A stretch of DNA of 48,821 bases from Vallitalea maricola. GTDB lineage: Bacteria; Bacillota; Clostridia; Lachnospirales; Vallitaleaceae. The stretch is from assembly GCF_036985595.1 (NCBI RefSeq), contig NZ_BTPU01000008.1, forward strand, positions 1 through 48,821, given 5' to 3'. Under the pieces are notes generated by a model. The model was not told the DNA's origin and searched no databases. It worked only from the letters and a program-made list of their open reading frames with translations. Shown piece after piece: positions 1-9,005 of this stretch. Made by a program: the position numbers and the translations under genes. Within the stretch, counting starts at the first letter, position 1, and each line of letters starts with the position of its first letter.

Positions 1-18
1 CACTAACTTGCGTTAGTG
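1..18. repeat. Perfect short inverted repeat at window edge
   Basis: A 7-bp perfect inverted repeat (CACTAAC / GTTAGTG) with a 4-nt loop lies just downstream of the solute-binding protein gene, followed on the + strand by a GCAACAGCCCC stretch. There is no clear U-run inside the window, so it may be a terminator cut by the edge. It could also be the terminal repeat of an insertion sequence lying outside the window; I cannot decide. Confidence 0.3.
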
Positions 19-48
19 CAACAGCCCCTCTTAGTACCCTATTCATTT

Positions 49-1293
49 CTATTTTGTAAGGGCTATTTCATTAAGCATATTCGTAATATCAGCTAATCCC
101 TCATCTACGGTCCTTTCCCCCTTTAATATTTCGTGATAAATATTAAACCTTATTCTCTCTTGCTCATTGTCAAGTATATGACATTCATCGAATAACATTT
201 CTTTTTCTGGCAGAAATTCCTTTGGTGTTTTTACGTCCTCAAAGGAATGTAATTCTTCCAGTTTCATATTATATGTAGGCATGATATACCCTTCTTCATA
301 CATATAAGTTCCCCACTCTTTAGATGTTAATTTGTTACACAACTTCAAGATGTCTTCCCCATGTTCTGATTCCTTATTTATTCCAATAAGCATACCAGGT
401 ATACTTATGTTGTCATCTGCTATATCTTCTTGACTAAGTATTGGAACTTGACTTATTCCTATATTCATATCTTCCTGAGAAGCCAGCCAAAAGTAATCTT
501 CATTGGATATAATCATCATGCCAATATTGCTTTCGGAAAATTGTTTCATCACACTATCTTTTTTTAACTCCATTGCATACTCTAGAGTTCCACTTTCTTG
601 TCTTATCTTAATCATCTTTTCAAACCAATCTTTATAGATTGTAAAATCATACTTATTTTGGTGGTGATTATAATAATCACGACCAATCATTTTATTCACA
701 TCTTCTAAAAGACTCATAAAACCGCTTTCTTCATCTTTTAAATATAAGGCAAAACCATAACTATCCCCAATTTTCATTTTACTTATAAAAATAGCGTATT
801 CATATAATTCTTCTAACGTTTTGGGTGGTTTTTCTGGATCCAGTCCAACTTCTCTAAATATATCTTTATTATAAACCAAGCGATAGGTGCTCATCCCTAG
901 TGGTAAGACATAATTATATGGTTTATTAAATTGTTTGTCCATATATATATCGATAGGTAACAACCAGTCTTTCTCAACATATGTATCCACCCAGTCTTTC
1001 TCAAGCATAAAAATATCTGGTTTGTCATGGGATAGCATCTTCATATTAAGAACATATTGGTATTCATCATAAGCCACTTTTTTAATATTTATTTTCACAT
1101 CACTTGTTTTATTATAATCTTCTATTAATTTTTCTAATGGTGTTTTTTTATCTCCCATCACTTTGATCATAAAAGTAATACTATCTTCACTTTGTTCTTC
1201 TAATTCAATATGTTTGTGTATGGCATTTTTACTTCCACATCCCACATTTAATAAAATAATCACTCCTATAATGAATGATAATCGTATTTTCAT
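49..1293 (-). CDS. Extracellular solute-binding lipoprotein (family 1, sugar type)
   Basis: This 414-residue protein has a lipoprotein signal: a charged start, a hydrophobic stretch and a lipobox LNVGC with the acylated Cys at residue 19. The mature part has the look of family 1 ABC solute-binding proteins: a central PDIFML segment, a region around YNKDIFREVGLDPEKPP that matches the common 'YNK..F...G...P.T' pattern, and a later G-rich segment. It would be anchored outside the membrane and deliver a sugar or oligosaccharide to an ABC permease. No permease or ATPase gene is next to it in this window. It is transcribed divergently from a YesN-type regulator, and such regulators usually control sugar ABC systems, so regulation by that neighbour is likely (inference). 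Family assignment is good; the substrate is unknown. Confidence 0.85.
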   Translation of the reverse strand: MKIRLSFIIGVIILLNVGCGSKNAIHKHIELEEQSEDSITFMIKVMGDKKTPLEKLIEDYNKTSDVKINIKKVAYDEYQYVLNMKMLSHDKPDIFMLEKDWVDTYVEKDWLLPIDIYMDKQFNKPYNYVLPLGMSTYRLVYNKDIFREVGLDPEKPPKTLEELYEYAIFISKMKIGDSYGFALYLKDEESGFMSLLEDVNKMIGRDYYNHHQNKYDFTIYKDWFEKMIKIRQESGTLEYAMELKKDSVMKQFSESNIGMMIISNEDYFWLASQEDMNIGISQVPILSQEDIADDNISIPGMLIGINKESEHGEDILKLCNKLTSKEWGTYMYEEGYIMPTYNMKLEELHSFEDVKTPKEFLPEKEMLFDECHILDNEQERIRFNIYHEILKGERTVDEGLADITNMLNEIALTK

Positions 1294-1425
1294 TTATAAA
1301 ATCATTCCTTTCGCTTCACTCAAGGTTATTGACTTATCTCCATTGTAATCCCTACTATTTTACAATACTTACTTTACATTTTCAAGTAATCTAAAAATCT
1401 CATCATAAAACGAGTCCAATTGTGC

Positions 1426-1454
1426 TTGAAAACATATTAAGAATCATGTATACT
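1426..1454 (+). promoter_or_regulatory. Sigma-A-type promoter, copy A of a duplicated upstream region
   Basis: TTGAAA (1426-1431), 17-bp spacer, TATACT (1449-1454). The surrounding 1414 to about 1500 is nearly identical to 3265 to about 3352, which carries the same promoter in front of the sensor kinase. Here it now drives a kinase remnant and then the response regulator at 1612. Confidence 0.75.
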
Positions 1455-1521
1455 TTTTGTAAAACTCTTTTAATATAACTCTACATAAAGAGATAATGTC
1501 TTAATTTATTCATTTTATCTT

Positions 1522-1611
1522 TATGGTTACATCTTTATCGGATTTTAGATATCGTTTAAATAAAAAATTACAATTACATTACCTTTTATAACTTATGAGG
1601 AGTGGATAAAA
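1522..1611 (+). pseudogene. Remnant of a YesM-type histidine kinase gene
   Basis: Two pieces of the downstream kinase gene are recognisable in front of the regulator. 1522-1564 matches 4716-4764 (codons around MVTSLSDFFRYSLSK). 1570-1611 matches 5191-5233 (the kinase C-terminus around ATITLPCITYEE) and runs straight into the regulator start, as it does at the end of the intact kinase. The roughly 430 bp between the two pieces and everything 5' of the first piece are gone. It is therefore a deleted kinase copy whose tail now serves as the regulator's leader and ribosome-binding site (GAGGAG, 8-10 nt before 1612). Confidence 0.8.
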
Positions 1612-3207
1612 ATGTTAACAATGATTATAGCTGATGATGAAATTCTTGTAAGAGAAGGCCTCAAAAATATCCTTCCATGGGAAGATTATAAAATAAAAAT
1701 AGTAGCGTCGACTAAAAATGGAATGGAGACCCTCCATGCATGTCAAGAACTTAAACCGGATATCCTATTTACTGATATTCGAATGCCTCATTTATCTGGT
1801 ATCCAAGTGGCCCAAAAGCTATCTCAACAGAATAGTAAAACAAGAATTATCATTATCAGTGGTATTGAAGATTTTTCTTATGCTCAGCAAGCTATAGAGC
1901 TAAATGCTGAGGGATATTTATTAAAACCTATCAAAAAAAAGAAGTTAATCGAAATTGTTGAAAATGTGGTCAAAGCCATCCATGATGAGAAAGAACATGC
2001 CGTTAAATTTAAAGAACTTAAAAACCAGCTTTACAGCCATATGCCCGCTATAAAGGAGCGATTTCTCAGTAATATTGTATTCAGAAAATACTCTAACGAA
2101 AAAACAATTTATGACAAATGTGACTTCTTGAATATACCTTTTACCCATTCTAATCCATATATATTATGTAAGATGGTTATCGATGAAATAGACATTATTT
2201 TTTCTCAAAATAATGAAGAAAATTATGAACTTATATTAATGTCTATCATTAATATAATAAATGAAATCTTAACTAACTATAGTCAAGGTATTTGTTTTAA
2301 CCAGAATGAAAGTGAGTTTATTATAATATTTAATTATGATAATATGAATGATATTAACCGTATTTGTGAAGACATATTAACATCACTCAATCATTATATT
2401 CAAATAAAAGTTTCGATAGGTATTGGTAAAAAAGTGGAATCAATATTATCCTTATTTGATTCCTATAAATCAGCCGAAACGTCTCTAGAATATAAATTTT
2501 ATTCAGGGATTAATACCATTATTAATGCAGAAGATTTATCCTATAAACCTGTTTCTCTAGAATATGTTCAGCTTCACGTAATAGGGGAAAAACTTATAAA
2601 TGGGATTAAAATAGGTAACCTGACTACTGTTAATGATGTTCTTTCTGAAATTTTCGCCTATATTGAAAGTTCTTCTTATAAAACAGAGGAATATACAAAA
2701 AACATATTTACAGAACTTATTTTTATTACCGCACGTTCTTTATATGAAATACAAGAACAAATGAATAACATTGTTGGAGAACCTATCCATCTATCCAATT
2801 TCATCTATCAATTAGATACCTATGATGATTTAAAAATATACATTATAAAACTTTTTGAGGAAATTACAGCTTATTTTAGCCATAAAGTTAATCAAAAAAA
2901 TACATATGTTATCAATCAAGTTAGAGAAATTATAAGACAGCAATATACTAACAATTTAACGGTTAAATTAATATCAGATCAAATAGGACTAACACCAAAC
3001 TATATCAGTCAAATCTTTAAAAAAGATACTGGCTTAACTATTACAAAATACCTCACAGACGTAAGAATAAATGCTGCAAAAGAACTTCTCAAAGATAGCA
3101 ACTTCAAAGTTTTTGAAGTTGCTGAAATGGTTGGGTTTGATAACCCCTACTACTTTAGTACTGTATTTAAAAAAGTTACAGGTATGCATCCTTCAAAATT
3201 CCGATAA
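1612..3207 (+). CDS. YesN-like response regulator (REC + AraC HTH)
   Basis: This cytoplasmic transcription factor has 531 residues, the usual length of YesN regulators. Its N-terminal receiver domain (about 1-120) has the acidic pair in IIADDE, the phospho-acceptor D55 in FTDIRMP and K105 in LLKP. A helical middle region follows, then a C-terminal AraC-type double helix-turn-helix (about 435-531) with the typical motifs VKLISDQIGLTPNYISQIFK and VAEMVGFDNPYYFSTVFKK. The start at 1612 has a strong GAGGAG site. It would normally be phosphorylated by a membrane kinase such as the one at 3379-5259. It probably controls carbohydrate uptake genes, the divergent solute-binding protein being the obvious candidate (inference). 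It is the surviving regulator of a duplicated operon. Confidence 0.93.
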   Translation: MLTMIIADDEILVREGLKNILPWEDYKIKIVASTKNGMETLHACQELKPDILFTDIRMPHLSGIQVAQKLSQQNSKTRIIIISGIEDFSYAQQAIELNAEGYLLKPIKKKKLIEIVENVVKAIHDEKEHAVKFKELKNQLYSHMPAIKERFLSNIVFRKYSNEKTIYDKCDFLNIPFTHSNPYILCKMVIDEIDIIFSQNNEENYELILMSIINIINEILTNYSQGICFNQNESEFIIIFNYDNMNDINRICEDILTSLNHYIQIKVSIGIGKKVESILSLFDSYKSAETSLEYKFYSGINTIINAEDLSYKPVSLEYVQLHVIGEKLINGIKIGNLTTVNDVLSEIFAYIESSSYKTEEYTKNIFTELIFITARSLYEIQEQMNNIVGEPIHLSNFIYQLDTYDDLKIYIIKLFEEITAYFSHKVNQKNTYVINQVREIIRQQYTNNLTVKLISDQIGLTPNYISQIFKKDTGLTITKYLTDVRINAAKELLKDSNFKVFEVAEMVGFDNPYYFSTVFKKVTGMHPSKFR

Positions 3208-3276
3208 AAAATTGACTGGATAATCCCCTATTCAATGGTGTAAAAAAAAGAGGATAAAATTTTAGTCCAGTTGTGC

Positions 3277-3305
3277 TTGAAAACATAGTAAGATTCATGT
3301 ATACT
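3277..3305 (+). promoter_or_regulatory. Sigma-A-type promoter, copy B, before the sensor kinase
   Basis: TTGAAA (3277-3282), 17-bp spacer, TATACT (3300-3305), with the same elements and spacing as copy A. The repeat continues on both sides (3265 to about 3352). It lies about 74 bp before the preferred kinase start. Confidence 0.75.
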
Positions 3306-3378
3306 TTTTGTAATACTTTTTTTATTTTAATCTTACATGAAAGATATTCATGACAATACTTTGCCATATGGTGATACT

Positions 3379-5259
3379 ATGAAAAAGATAATATCTATTT
3401 TAAAATACTGTAGCGTTAAATTTTCCACAATTAAAAATCAACTTATTTTATTTTTTATAATATTAGCGATAATTCCAACTGGAATTATCTCTTCGATTTT
3501 TTATACAAAATCAACGGAAAATTTAACTAAAAAAACCCAAAATATCCTTCAAATGAACTTTCATCTACTTGAAAATAATATTTTAAAGGAGATTAATCTT
3601 ATCGATAAAGTTGTTAATCAAATATATTTAGATGATAAAATGATTGACTTATTGTCTTATTCACCATCTACACGCCGTTACTTTTATCTTTTTTTAAAAT
3701 ATAAGTTTGTAAATGATATTACGGGTATAACTCAGTCATCAGAATTTGAAAATATTCTGAATACCTATACGTCAACGTTGGATTATTCCAATCAATCTCA
3801 AGCTAAGCTCTATGTATATAATAATGGTTTTGGTACTTACAAATTTCCATCTAATGTATTTGATCTTTCCATTGTACAATCAACCCCCTGGTATGTGGAT
3901 GTTCCTGCTGACTCGAGCCCTCATATCATGTATTTTCCAAAAAGTCAGAACAGGAACTTACCTCAAGGTGTGAATTATGTTCGGCGATTATATGGGTTAA
4001 AAAATTATAATCTTACTTTTTCAACATTAGTAACCATTGAATTACCTATGGATGAGATTACTAATATGTTAACCAGTTTAAAGCCTACAAAAGGCAGCCA
4101 GCTATTTTTAATCAATGAAGATAATATCATTATATCGAGCACACAGAAAGATTTAATTTTTACATCCTGTAAAGACTCTTATTTATCATCTTTACCTGAC
4201 ATTTATTCAGAAAATAGTTTTACAACAAATATTGTTGACAACATGAGTACTAAAACGCTTTTATCAACTACATCCATACCTAACTTTAATTGGAAAATTG
4301 TTTCATTAACACCACTTAATGAAATTAATCAGGATATTTATCAAATACAACAACTAATTAAATTAGTCGTCATTATTATCCTTTTATTTAGTTTCATAAT
4401 TGCTTTATTTTTGGCTAATCGAATATCTAATCCCATAAAAAAACTGATTAGTTCCATGTCTTCACTTGATGCGGACAACTTATATGTGGAAATTAAAGAC
4501 TATCATTTTAACGATGAATTTAGCTATCTGATTAATCATTATAATGCAACTAACAAAAAGATTAGAGATCTCATAAAAATGTTAACAGAAACTGAAAAAC
4601 TGAAAAAAGAAGCTGAATTCAAAGCTTTACAGGCTCAAATAAATCCTCATTTTTTATATAATACCCTTGATGCTGTTAACTGGTTATCATTAAAATATGA
4701 TGCTGAAGATATTAGTACTATGGTTACATCTTTATCTGATTTTTTTAGATATAGTTTAAGTAAAGGCAAAACAATTATTCCTCTAAAAAACGAATTAATT
4801 CAAACAGAAAGTTATTTAACTATTCAAAAAATACGCTTTCCAAATATAATTGACTATTCTATTTACTGTGATGATGCTATAAAAGAATGCTCCATTGTAA
4901 AGCTTACCCTTCAACCTTTAGTTGAAAATGCCATTATTCATGGTATTGAACCAACGGATGAACCTGGTTTTATAGGTATTAACTGCATAAAAAAAGAAGA
5001 TACCATTATAATTGAAGTACAAGATAACGGCATAGGTGCTGATGTAGATACACTTAATTATTTATTAAATAATGAATCCATCCATAATCGTTCGTATGGG
5101 TTAAAAAATGTCAATCAAAGAATTAAAAATTATTATGGTGAATCTTATGGCATTTTATTTACAGAAAATAATCCAAAAGGATTAACAGCTACAATTACAT
5201 TACCTTGTATAACTTACGAAGAAATGGATAAAAATGTTAACAATGATAATCGCAGATGA
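3379..5259 (+). CDS. YesM-like membrane sensor histidine kinase
   Basis: From ATG 3379 the protein has 626 residues. That start is chosen because GGTGAT sits just before it, while the earlier in-frame ATG at 3337 has no ribosome-binding site. Domains: transmembrane helix about 20-42, extracytoplasmic sensor about 43-325, second transmembrane helix about 327-347, HAMP about 347-400, His_kinase domain with the phospho-acceptor H424 in QINPHFLYNTLD, and a HATPase domain with the N box LQPLVENAIIHG and G box DNGIGAD. It would autophosphorylate and pass phosphate to a YesN-type regulator. Its 3' end overlaps the first codons of a vanished regulator (5234), so its partner is probably the regulator at 1612, which is transcribed upstream of it. 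This reversed order is unusual for the family and follows from the duplication. Confidence 0.93.
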   Translation: MKKIISILKYCSVKFSTIKNQLILFFIILAIIPTGIISSIFYTKSTENLTKKTQNILQMNFHLLENNILKEINLIDKVVNQIYLDDKMIDLLSYSPSTRRYFYLFLKYKFVNDITGITQSSEFENILNTYTSTLDYSNQSQAKLYVYNNGFGTYKFPSNVFDLSIVQSTPWYVDVPADSSPHIMYFPKSQNRNLPQGVNYVRRLYGLKNYNLTFSTLVTIELPMDEITNMLTSLKPTKGSQLFLINEDNIIISSTQKDLIFTSCKDSYLSSLPDIYSENSFTTNIVDNMSTKTLLSTTSIPNFNWKIVSLTPLNEINQDIYQIQQLIKLVVIIILLFSFIIALFLANRISNPIKKLISSMSSLDADNLYVEIKDYHFNDEFSYLINHYNATNKKIRDLIKMLTETEKLKKEAEFKALQAQINPHFLYNTLDAVNWLSLKYDAEDISTMVTSLSDFFRYSLSKGKTIIPLKNELIQTESYLTIQKIRFPNIIDYSIYCDDAIKECSIVKLTLQPLVENAIIHGIEPTDEPGFIGINCIKKEDTIIIEVQDNGIGADVDTLNYLLNNESIHNRSYGLKNVNQRIKNYYGESYGILFTENNPKGLTATITLPCITYEEMDKNVNNDNRR

Positions 5260-5268
5260 TGAAATCTA
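5234..5268 (+). pseudogene. 5' stub of a YesN-type response regulator
   Basis: Overlapping the kinase stop codon in another frame, ATG 5234 begins MLTMIIADDEI, the same eleven residues as the regulator at 1612. The DNA from 5191 to about 5266 matches 1570-1644 base for base with few changes. The reading frame then runs directly into the convergent CotS-like gene, so the rest of the regulator is deleted. Its upstream site is weaker (GAAGAAATGG) than the GAGGAG of the intact copy. Confidence 0.8.
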
Positions 5269-6270
5269 CCAATTAACTTCTAAGTTTTTCTTCAATGCTT
5301 TTATAAAGTCTTCTTTTTTATCTTTTTGATTAATTAATTTATTAATCTTCACTAGGCTCTGTTTTGGCTTCCAAGCTCTATTTAGATTAAAGTAATAGTT
5401 GCTGATTTTCCAGAATTTCTCTGGATACATAATAAGATAAAGAAGTATATTTAATTCTCCTTTACTCAATGGATTAATACTTACATATTTGTCAATTGCT
5501 TTAATACCTAATTGTATATTCCATTCATTTTTTTCTAATACTTTTCTAAGGAGACGATATAAATCAATTACTGGAAGGTCTATATTACAGTATTCAAAAT
5601 TCATCGTATATATTTTTTTATTACTGACTAATATATTATGATGTATATATTGTCCGTGTATAATGACATTTTTATTATAATATTGATCTACTAAATTATT
5701 GTATTCTGATAATTCTATCAATGAAAGTGCTTCTGCTGCTTTTTGATAATAGTAATTAAAGCTGCTTAAAAAACAAATATCAAACTCGGACCATTTACCA
5801 ATTTTTCGAATTTTATTTCTAATTCTAACTAACTCAATATTATGTCTATCTAACTTACTTGATAATGTGCCTAATTTCACGTAGTTTTTATATCTATTAC
5901 ATCTTGGAAAATTAGTACCACATTTATGTAATATAGCTAAATTTTTAACAGAATCATATATCTCTTCCTCATCATTAAAGAATATTTCTCTCCCGTTTAC
6001 CCAATTTTTCATAATATAAACTGTACCATCATCTTCACAATACGGATTATTATCTCTTGATAGTGTTAGTCTATCAATATTACTAAATCCATTTTCATGT
6101 AAATATTCTTCTATTTCATACATAAATTTTATTTTTTCTCGATGCATTCGGATTTCCTTAAATAATTTCAAACCCTTATTAGTATCTAATATATATGCCC
6201 CTCGTCCTTTATAACCGTTTTTTACTTTAACATCAAATTGTTCAAAAATGTTATTGTATTCCTCAAGCAT
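5266..6270 (-). CDS. CotS/YutH-family spore coat protein, kinase-like fold
   Basis: This 334-residue protein resembles the CotS family of spore-coat proteins, which have an aminoglycoside phosphotransferase-like fold. The N-lobe carries GYKGRGAYILDTNKG and a Lys-rich FKE strand. The C-lobe has HGQYIHHNILV (about 203-213) where active kinases have HGDxxxxN, and NFEYCNIDLP where the metal-binding DxD usually lies. Further on, DLYRLLRKVLEKNEW is typical of CotS relatives. The catalytic Asp of the first motif is Gln, so it may be a pseudokinase, which fits a structural or scaffold role in the coat. It is monocistronic and convergent with the sensor kinase; its stop is next to the regulator stub. 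A spore former is implied. The family is clear, the biochemical role is not. Confidence 0.8.
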   Translation of the reverse strand: MLEEYNNIFEQFDVKVKNGYKGRGAYILDTNKGLKLFKEIRMHREKIKFMYEIEEYLHENGFSNIDRLTLSRDNNPYCEDDGTVYIMKNWVNGREIFFNDEEEIYDSVKNLAILHKCGTNFPRCNRYKNYVKLGTLSSKLDRHNIELVRIRNKIRKIGKWSEFDICFLSSFNYYYQKAAEALSLIELSEYNNLVDQYYNKNVIIHGQYIHHNILVSNKKIYTMNFEYCNIDLPVIDLYRLLRKVLEKNEWNIQLGIKAIDKYVSINPLSKGELNILLYLIMYPEKFWKISNYYFNLNRAWKPKQSLVKINKLINQKDKKEDFIKALKKNLEVNW

Positions 6271-6413
6271 CTAATCACCTCAACTTAGTCCTAACTATAA
6301 TATTTTTTATCAGAATTTAAGACATCTTAATCCCATGCCCTACTTTAAAATATATGAAGAAGTTAAGCAGATTATGAGGACAGGAAATTAATATTTTACT
6401 ACAATGATATAGG

Positions 6414-6473
6414 CAAAATAAAAAACCCCAATATATTGTATTGTTTTTTTTCAAACATCAATATATTGGGGTT
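6414..6473 (-). terminator. Rho-independent terminator of cca
   Basis: A perfect 15-bp inverted repeat, AACCCCAATATATTG at 6424-6438 paired with 6459-6473, has a 20-nt loop. On the minus strand it is followed by a T-run (A-run 6420-6425 on +), as expected for the end of the manA-cca unit. Confidence 0.85.
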
Positions 6474-6501
6474 CCAAAATTCTAATTAATTATAAAATTT
6501 T

Positions 6502-7842
6502 TTATTCTTTTATTTCATCTACTATTCTTAATAACTCTTCCTTATCATTTCTAGCTGGTTCTTCTATAACTATATCCAATAGTTTATTAAGAATAATTCC
6601 TATCTGACGACCTTCTTTTATACCATGTTCCATCAAGTCTCTTCCATCAACCTTAAGTTCTCTTATGCTTATACACTGCTCTTTCTCTTTAATTTCTGCG
6701 TATTTTTTTTCAGCATTTTCTAACTTTAAGAGTCTATCATCCATCTTATCTGGATTTTGAGCCTTGATATCTGCTCTTTGAACAAGTACGAAGTCATCAA
6801 ATAATTCATATCCCAACTTTCTTAATAGTCTTCTTATACTTTTTGAGCTATTTTCTAATCTGATATCATGGAATTCTATTAACTTGACAACTTTATCAAT
6901 AGTCTTATTATCAAATTTTAATCTTTTAAGAATATCTTTAGCCATTTTTGCACTGATACCTTCATGTCCATAGAAATGGTCTATGCCTAATTCGTCAGTA
7001 GTTTTTACTCTTGGTTTTCCAATATCATGCAACAACATGGTCCATCTAAGAGCTTTATCAGCTTTTATAGCATTAACAGACCTAAGTATGTGCTCGTGAA
7101 TATCATAGCTATGATAGGGGTGATTCTGAGAATTACCTATACATGGCATGAACTCAGGTAGTATATACTCCATTAGATTACAATCATATATTTCCATTAT
7201 CATATTAGGGTTATTGGATATCAGTGTCTTGTTAAGTTCCACTTGTATCCGCTCCATACTGACATTTTTAATAAGTGATGAACACGCTGTTATAGCATCT
7301 CTGGTCTCCTTATTTATCTTATAACCCAATTGAGCTGAAAATCTAATGGCTCTTAACATTCTAAGTGCATCTTCATTAAATCTTTCTATTGGGTTACCAA
7401 CGCAACGGATAATACCATTTTCCAAGTCTTCTATACCACCAAAAGCATCTACCAATCCTGTTATATGGTTATAAGCCATAGCATTTATGGTAAAATCTCT
7501 TCTTTTAAGGTCTTCTACCAGATCATTAGTGAATTCAACGGAGTTTGGTCTCCTATTATCTTCATATTCCCCATCAATTCTATATGTTGTAACTTCAATA
7601 GGGTGTTTATCCATAAGTATGGTTACAGTTCCATGCTGCAACCCTGTATCAATGGTTTTGGTAAATAACCTTTTAACTTCATTGGGCAATGCAGATGTTG
7701 TTATATCCCAATCATTAGGTTTTTTACCTATGATACTATCTCTTACGCATCCGCCAACCAAATAGGCCTCATACCCATTGTCAGTTAGTTTATCTATTAT
7801 ATTCTTGGCATAATTAGGTATATCTATTTTAATTCTATCCAT
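6502..7842 (-). CDS. cca: tRNA nucleotidyltransferase / CCA-adding-type polymerase with HD domain
   Basis: This 446-residue cytoplasmic enzyme builds or repairs the 3' CCA end of tRNAs (or adds poly(A); sequence alone does not always separate the two). The class II nucleotidyltransferase head shows LVGGCVRDSIIG with the GG signature, the metal-binding NDWDI pair (D44, D46), and RRDFTINAMA. The RNA-binding neck follows (NEDALRMLRAIRFSAQLGY), then a C-terminal HD domain (LLHDIGKP). The start at 7842 is preferred over 7851 because GAGG lies 10 nt before it and overlaps the upstream ATG. The gene starts 26 bp after manA and is probably co-transcribed with it; a strong terminator follows. Confidence 0.92.
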   Translation of the reverse strand: MDRIKIDIPNYAKNIIDKLTDNGYEAYLVGGCVRDSIIGKKPNDWDITTSALPNEVKRLFTKTIDTGLQHGTVTILMDKHPIEVTTYRIDGEYEDNRRPNSVEFTNDLVEDLKRRDFTINAMAYNHITGLVDAFGGIEDLENGIIRCVGNPIERFNEDALRMLRAIRFSAQLGYKINKETRDAITACSSLIKNVSMERIQVELNKTLISNNPNMIMEIYDCNLMEYILPEFMPCIGNSQNHPYHSYDIHEHILRSVNAIKADKALRWTMLLHDIGKPRVKTTDELGIDHFYGHEGISAKMAKDILKRLKFDNKTIDKVVKLIEFHDIRLENSSKSIRRLLRKLGYELFDDFVLVQRADIKAQNPDKMDDRLLKLENAEKKYAEIKEKEQCISIRELKVDGRDLMEHGIKEGRQIGIILNKLLDIVIEEPARNDKEELLRIVDEIKE

Positions 7843-7868
7843 AAAAATCATTCCTCTAAGCTGGTCTA

Positions 7869-8918
7869 TCAGTCAATCCTTACACGACTCTTTATATCAT
7901 CTCTACTATATCCAGCAATCTCTAATCTACTAATAACATCTTTTTCTATATCAGGTATATAAGTTTTGACTAATGAAGCGTCTCCTTCTAATTCATAATC
8001 ACCAAGTGAAGCTGGTATCATAAAAGAGTCTCCTAATCTAAAGTCGTATTCAATATTATTATATACTACTTTACCGCTACCTGATATACACATGTATATA
8101 GAAAATTTATTATTTGTTCTTTCTTTTAGCTTTCTTTTTAAACCTATCTTCTCTAATGAAAAATATTTATTAGCCACATAATAGATTATTTCGTTTTCAC
8201 CATCTTTTATACCAAGCCCTGTTACTACGTCTTTACTATGCTTACCTTCAAAATCAATGACATCCAATGATTTCTCAACATGAAGCTCTCTCATGTTACC
8301 GTCAAGACCAACACGATTCCAATCATAAACTCTATATGTAGTATCTGAATTCTGTTGTATTTCAGCTAATAAAATACCATCTTCTATTGCATGAACAAAC
8401 CCCGCTGGTATATTGATAACATCTCCCGCTTCTACTTCTACTTCATTTAAAACTTGTTCAAGATGTCCTTCCTTAAGAGCTTTTGTAAAATCATCTTTAG
8501 AAACATTGTCTTTCAGTCCTGCTATTAGTTTAGCACCAGGCGCTGCATCTAAGATATACCAAGCTTCACTCTTACCTAATTCACCATTTTCGTATTTCAT
8601 AGCATATTGATCTTCAGGATGAACTTGAACTGACAGTTTGTCTTTGGCATCAATAAATTTTATTAATAATGGAAATTTGTCATTACTATCTATTTTATAA
8701 CCCACTAATTCTTCCGAGTTGTTTTCTAATACTTCTTTTAAAGTTCTTCCTTTTAATCTTCCATTTTTAATAATAGAATTACCATTATCATGGCAGGCAA
8801 CTTCCCAACTTTCCCCTGTATGTTCATAAGGAATATCTTTATTTAATTTATCTTGTAATAAAGTTCCTCCCCAAACTCTTTCTTTAAAATCTGGTTCAAA
8901 AAATAATGGATATAACAT
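7869..8918 (-). CDS. manA: Mannose-6-phosphate isomerase, class I
   Basis: This zinc enzyme interconverts mannose-6-phosphate and fructose-6-phosphate, linking mannose use with GDP-mannose supply for glycans. It is 349 residues, about the usual length for the short Firmicute form. The metal ligands are all visible: Q98 and H100 in SVQVHPED, E118 in GKSEAW, and H176 in PAGFVHAIEDG. The catalytic Arg region lies in QQNSDTTYRVYDW. A C-terminal cupin-like half carries FMIPAS. A GAGGAG site precedes the ATG at 8918. It probably heads a two-gene unit with cca. A supply role for the glycan cluster further along is possible but only inferred. Confidence 0.95.
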   Translation of the reverse strand: MLYPLFFEPDFKERVWGGTLLQDKLNKDIPYEHTGESWEVACHDNGNSIIKNGRLKGRTLKEVLENNSEELVGYKIDSNDKFPLLIKFIDAKDKLSVQVHPEDQYAMKYENGELGKSEAWYILDAAPGAKLIAGLKDNVSKDDFTKALKEGHLEQVLNEVEVEAGDVINIPAGFVHAIEDGILLAEIQQNSDTTYRVYDWNRVGLDGNMRELHVEKSLDVIDFEGKHSKDVVTGLGIKDGENEIIYYVANKYFSLEKIGLKRKLKERTNNKFSIYMCISGSGKVVYNNIEYDFRLGDSFMIPASLGDYELEGDASLVKTYIPDIEKDVISRLEIAGYSRDDIKSRVRID

Positions 8919-8964
8919 ATTCTTCTCCTCTCATAACTTTATACTGTTTTCATCTGTCGCTTAG

Positions 8965-8970
8965 ATTATA
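8965..8970 (-). promoter_or_regulatory. Extended -10 promoter for manA-cca
   Basis: On the minus strand TGATATAAT gives a perfect -10 (8965-8970) with a TGN extension, about 45 bp before the manA start codon. The -35 region is weak, as is common with extended -10 promoters. Confidence 0.5.
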
Positions 8971-9005
8971 TCAAAGCTTATATTTTTTGTATAGCTGTAA
9001 AAATA

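Noticed and set aside
3337..3378. Upstream ATG as the start of the sensor kinase
   Set aside because: No ribosome-binding site precedes it, and it lies inside the duplicated promoter region; ATG 3379 has GGTGAT in place.
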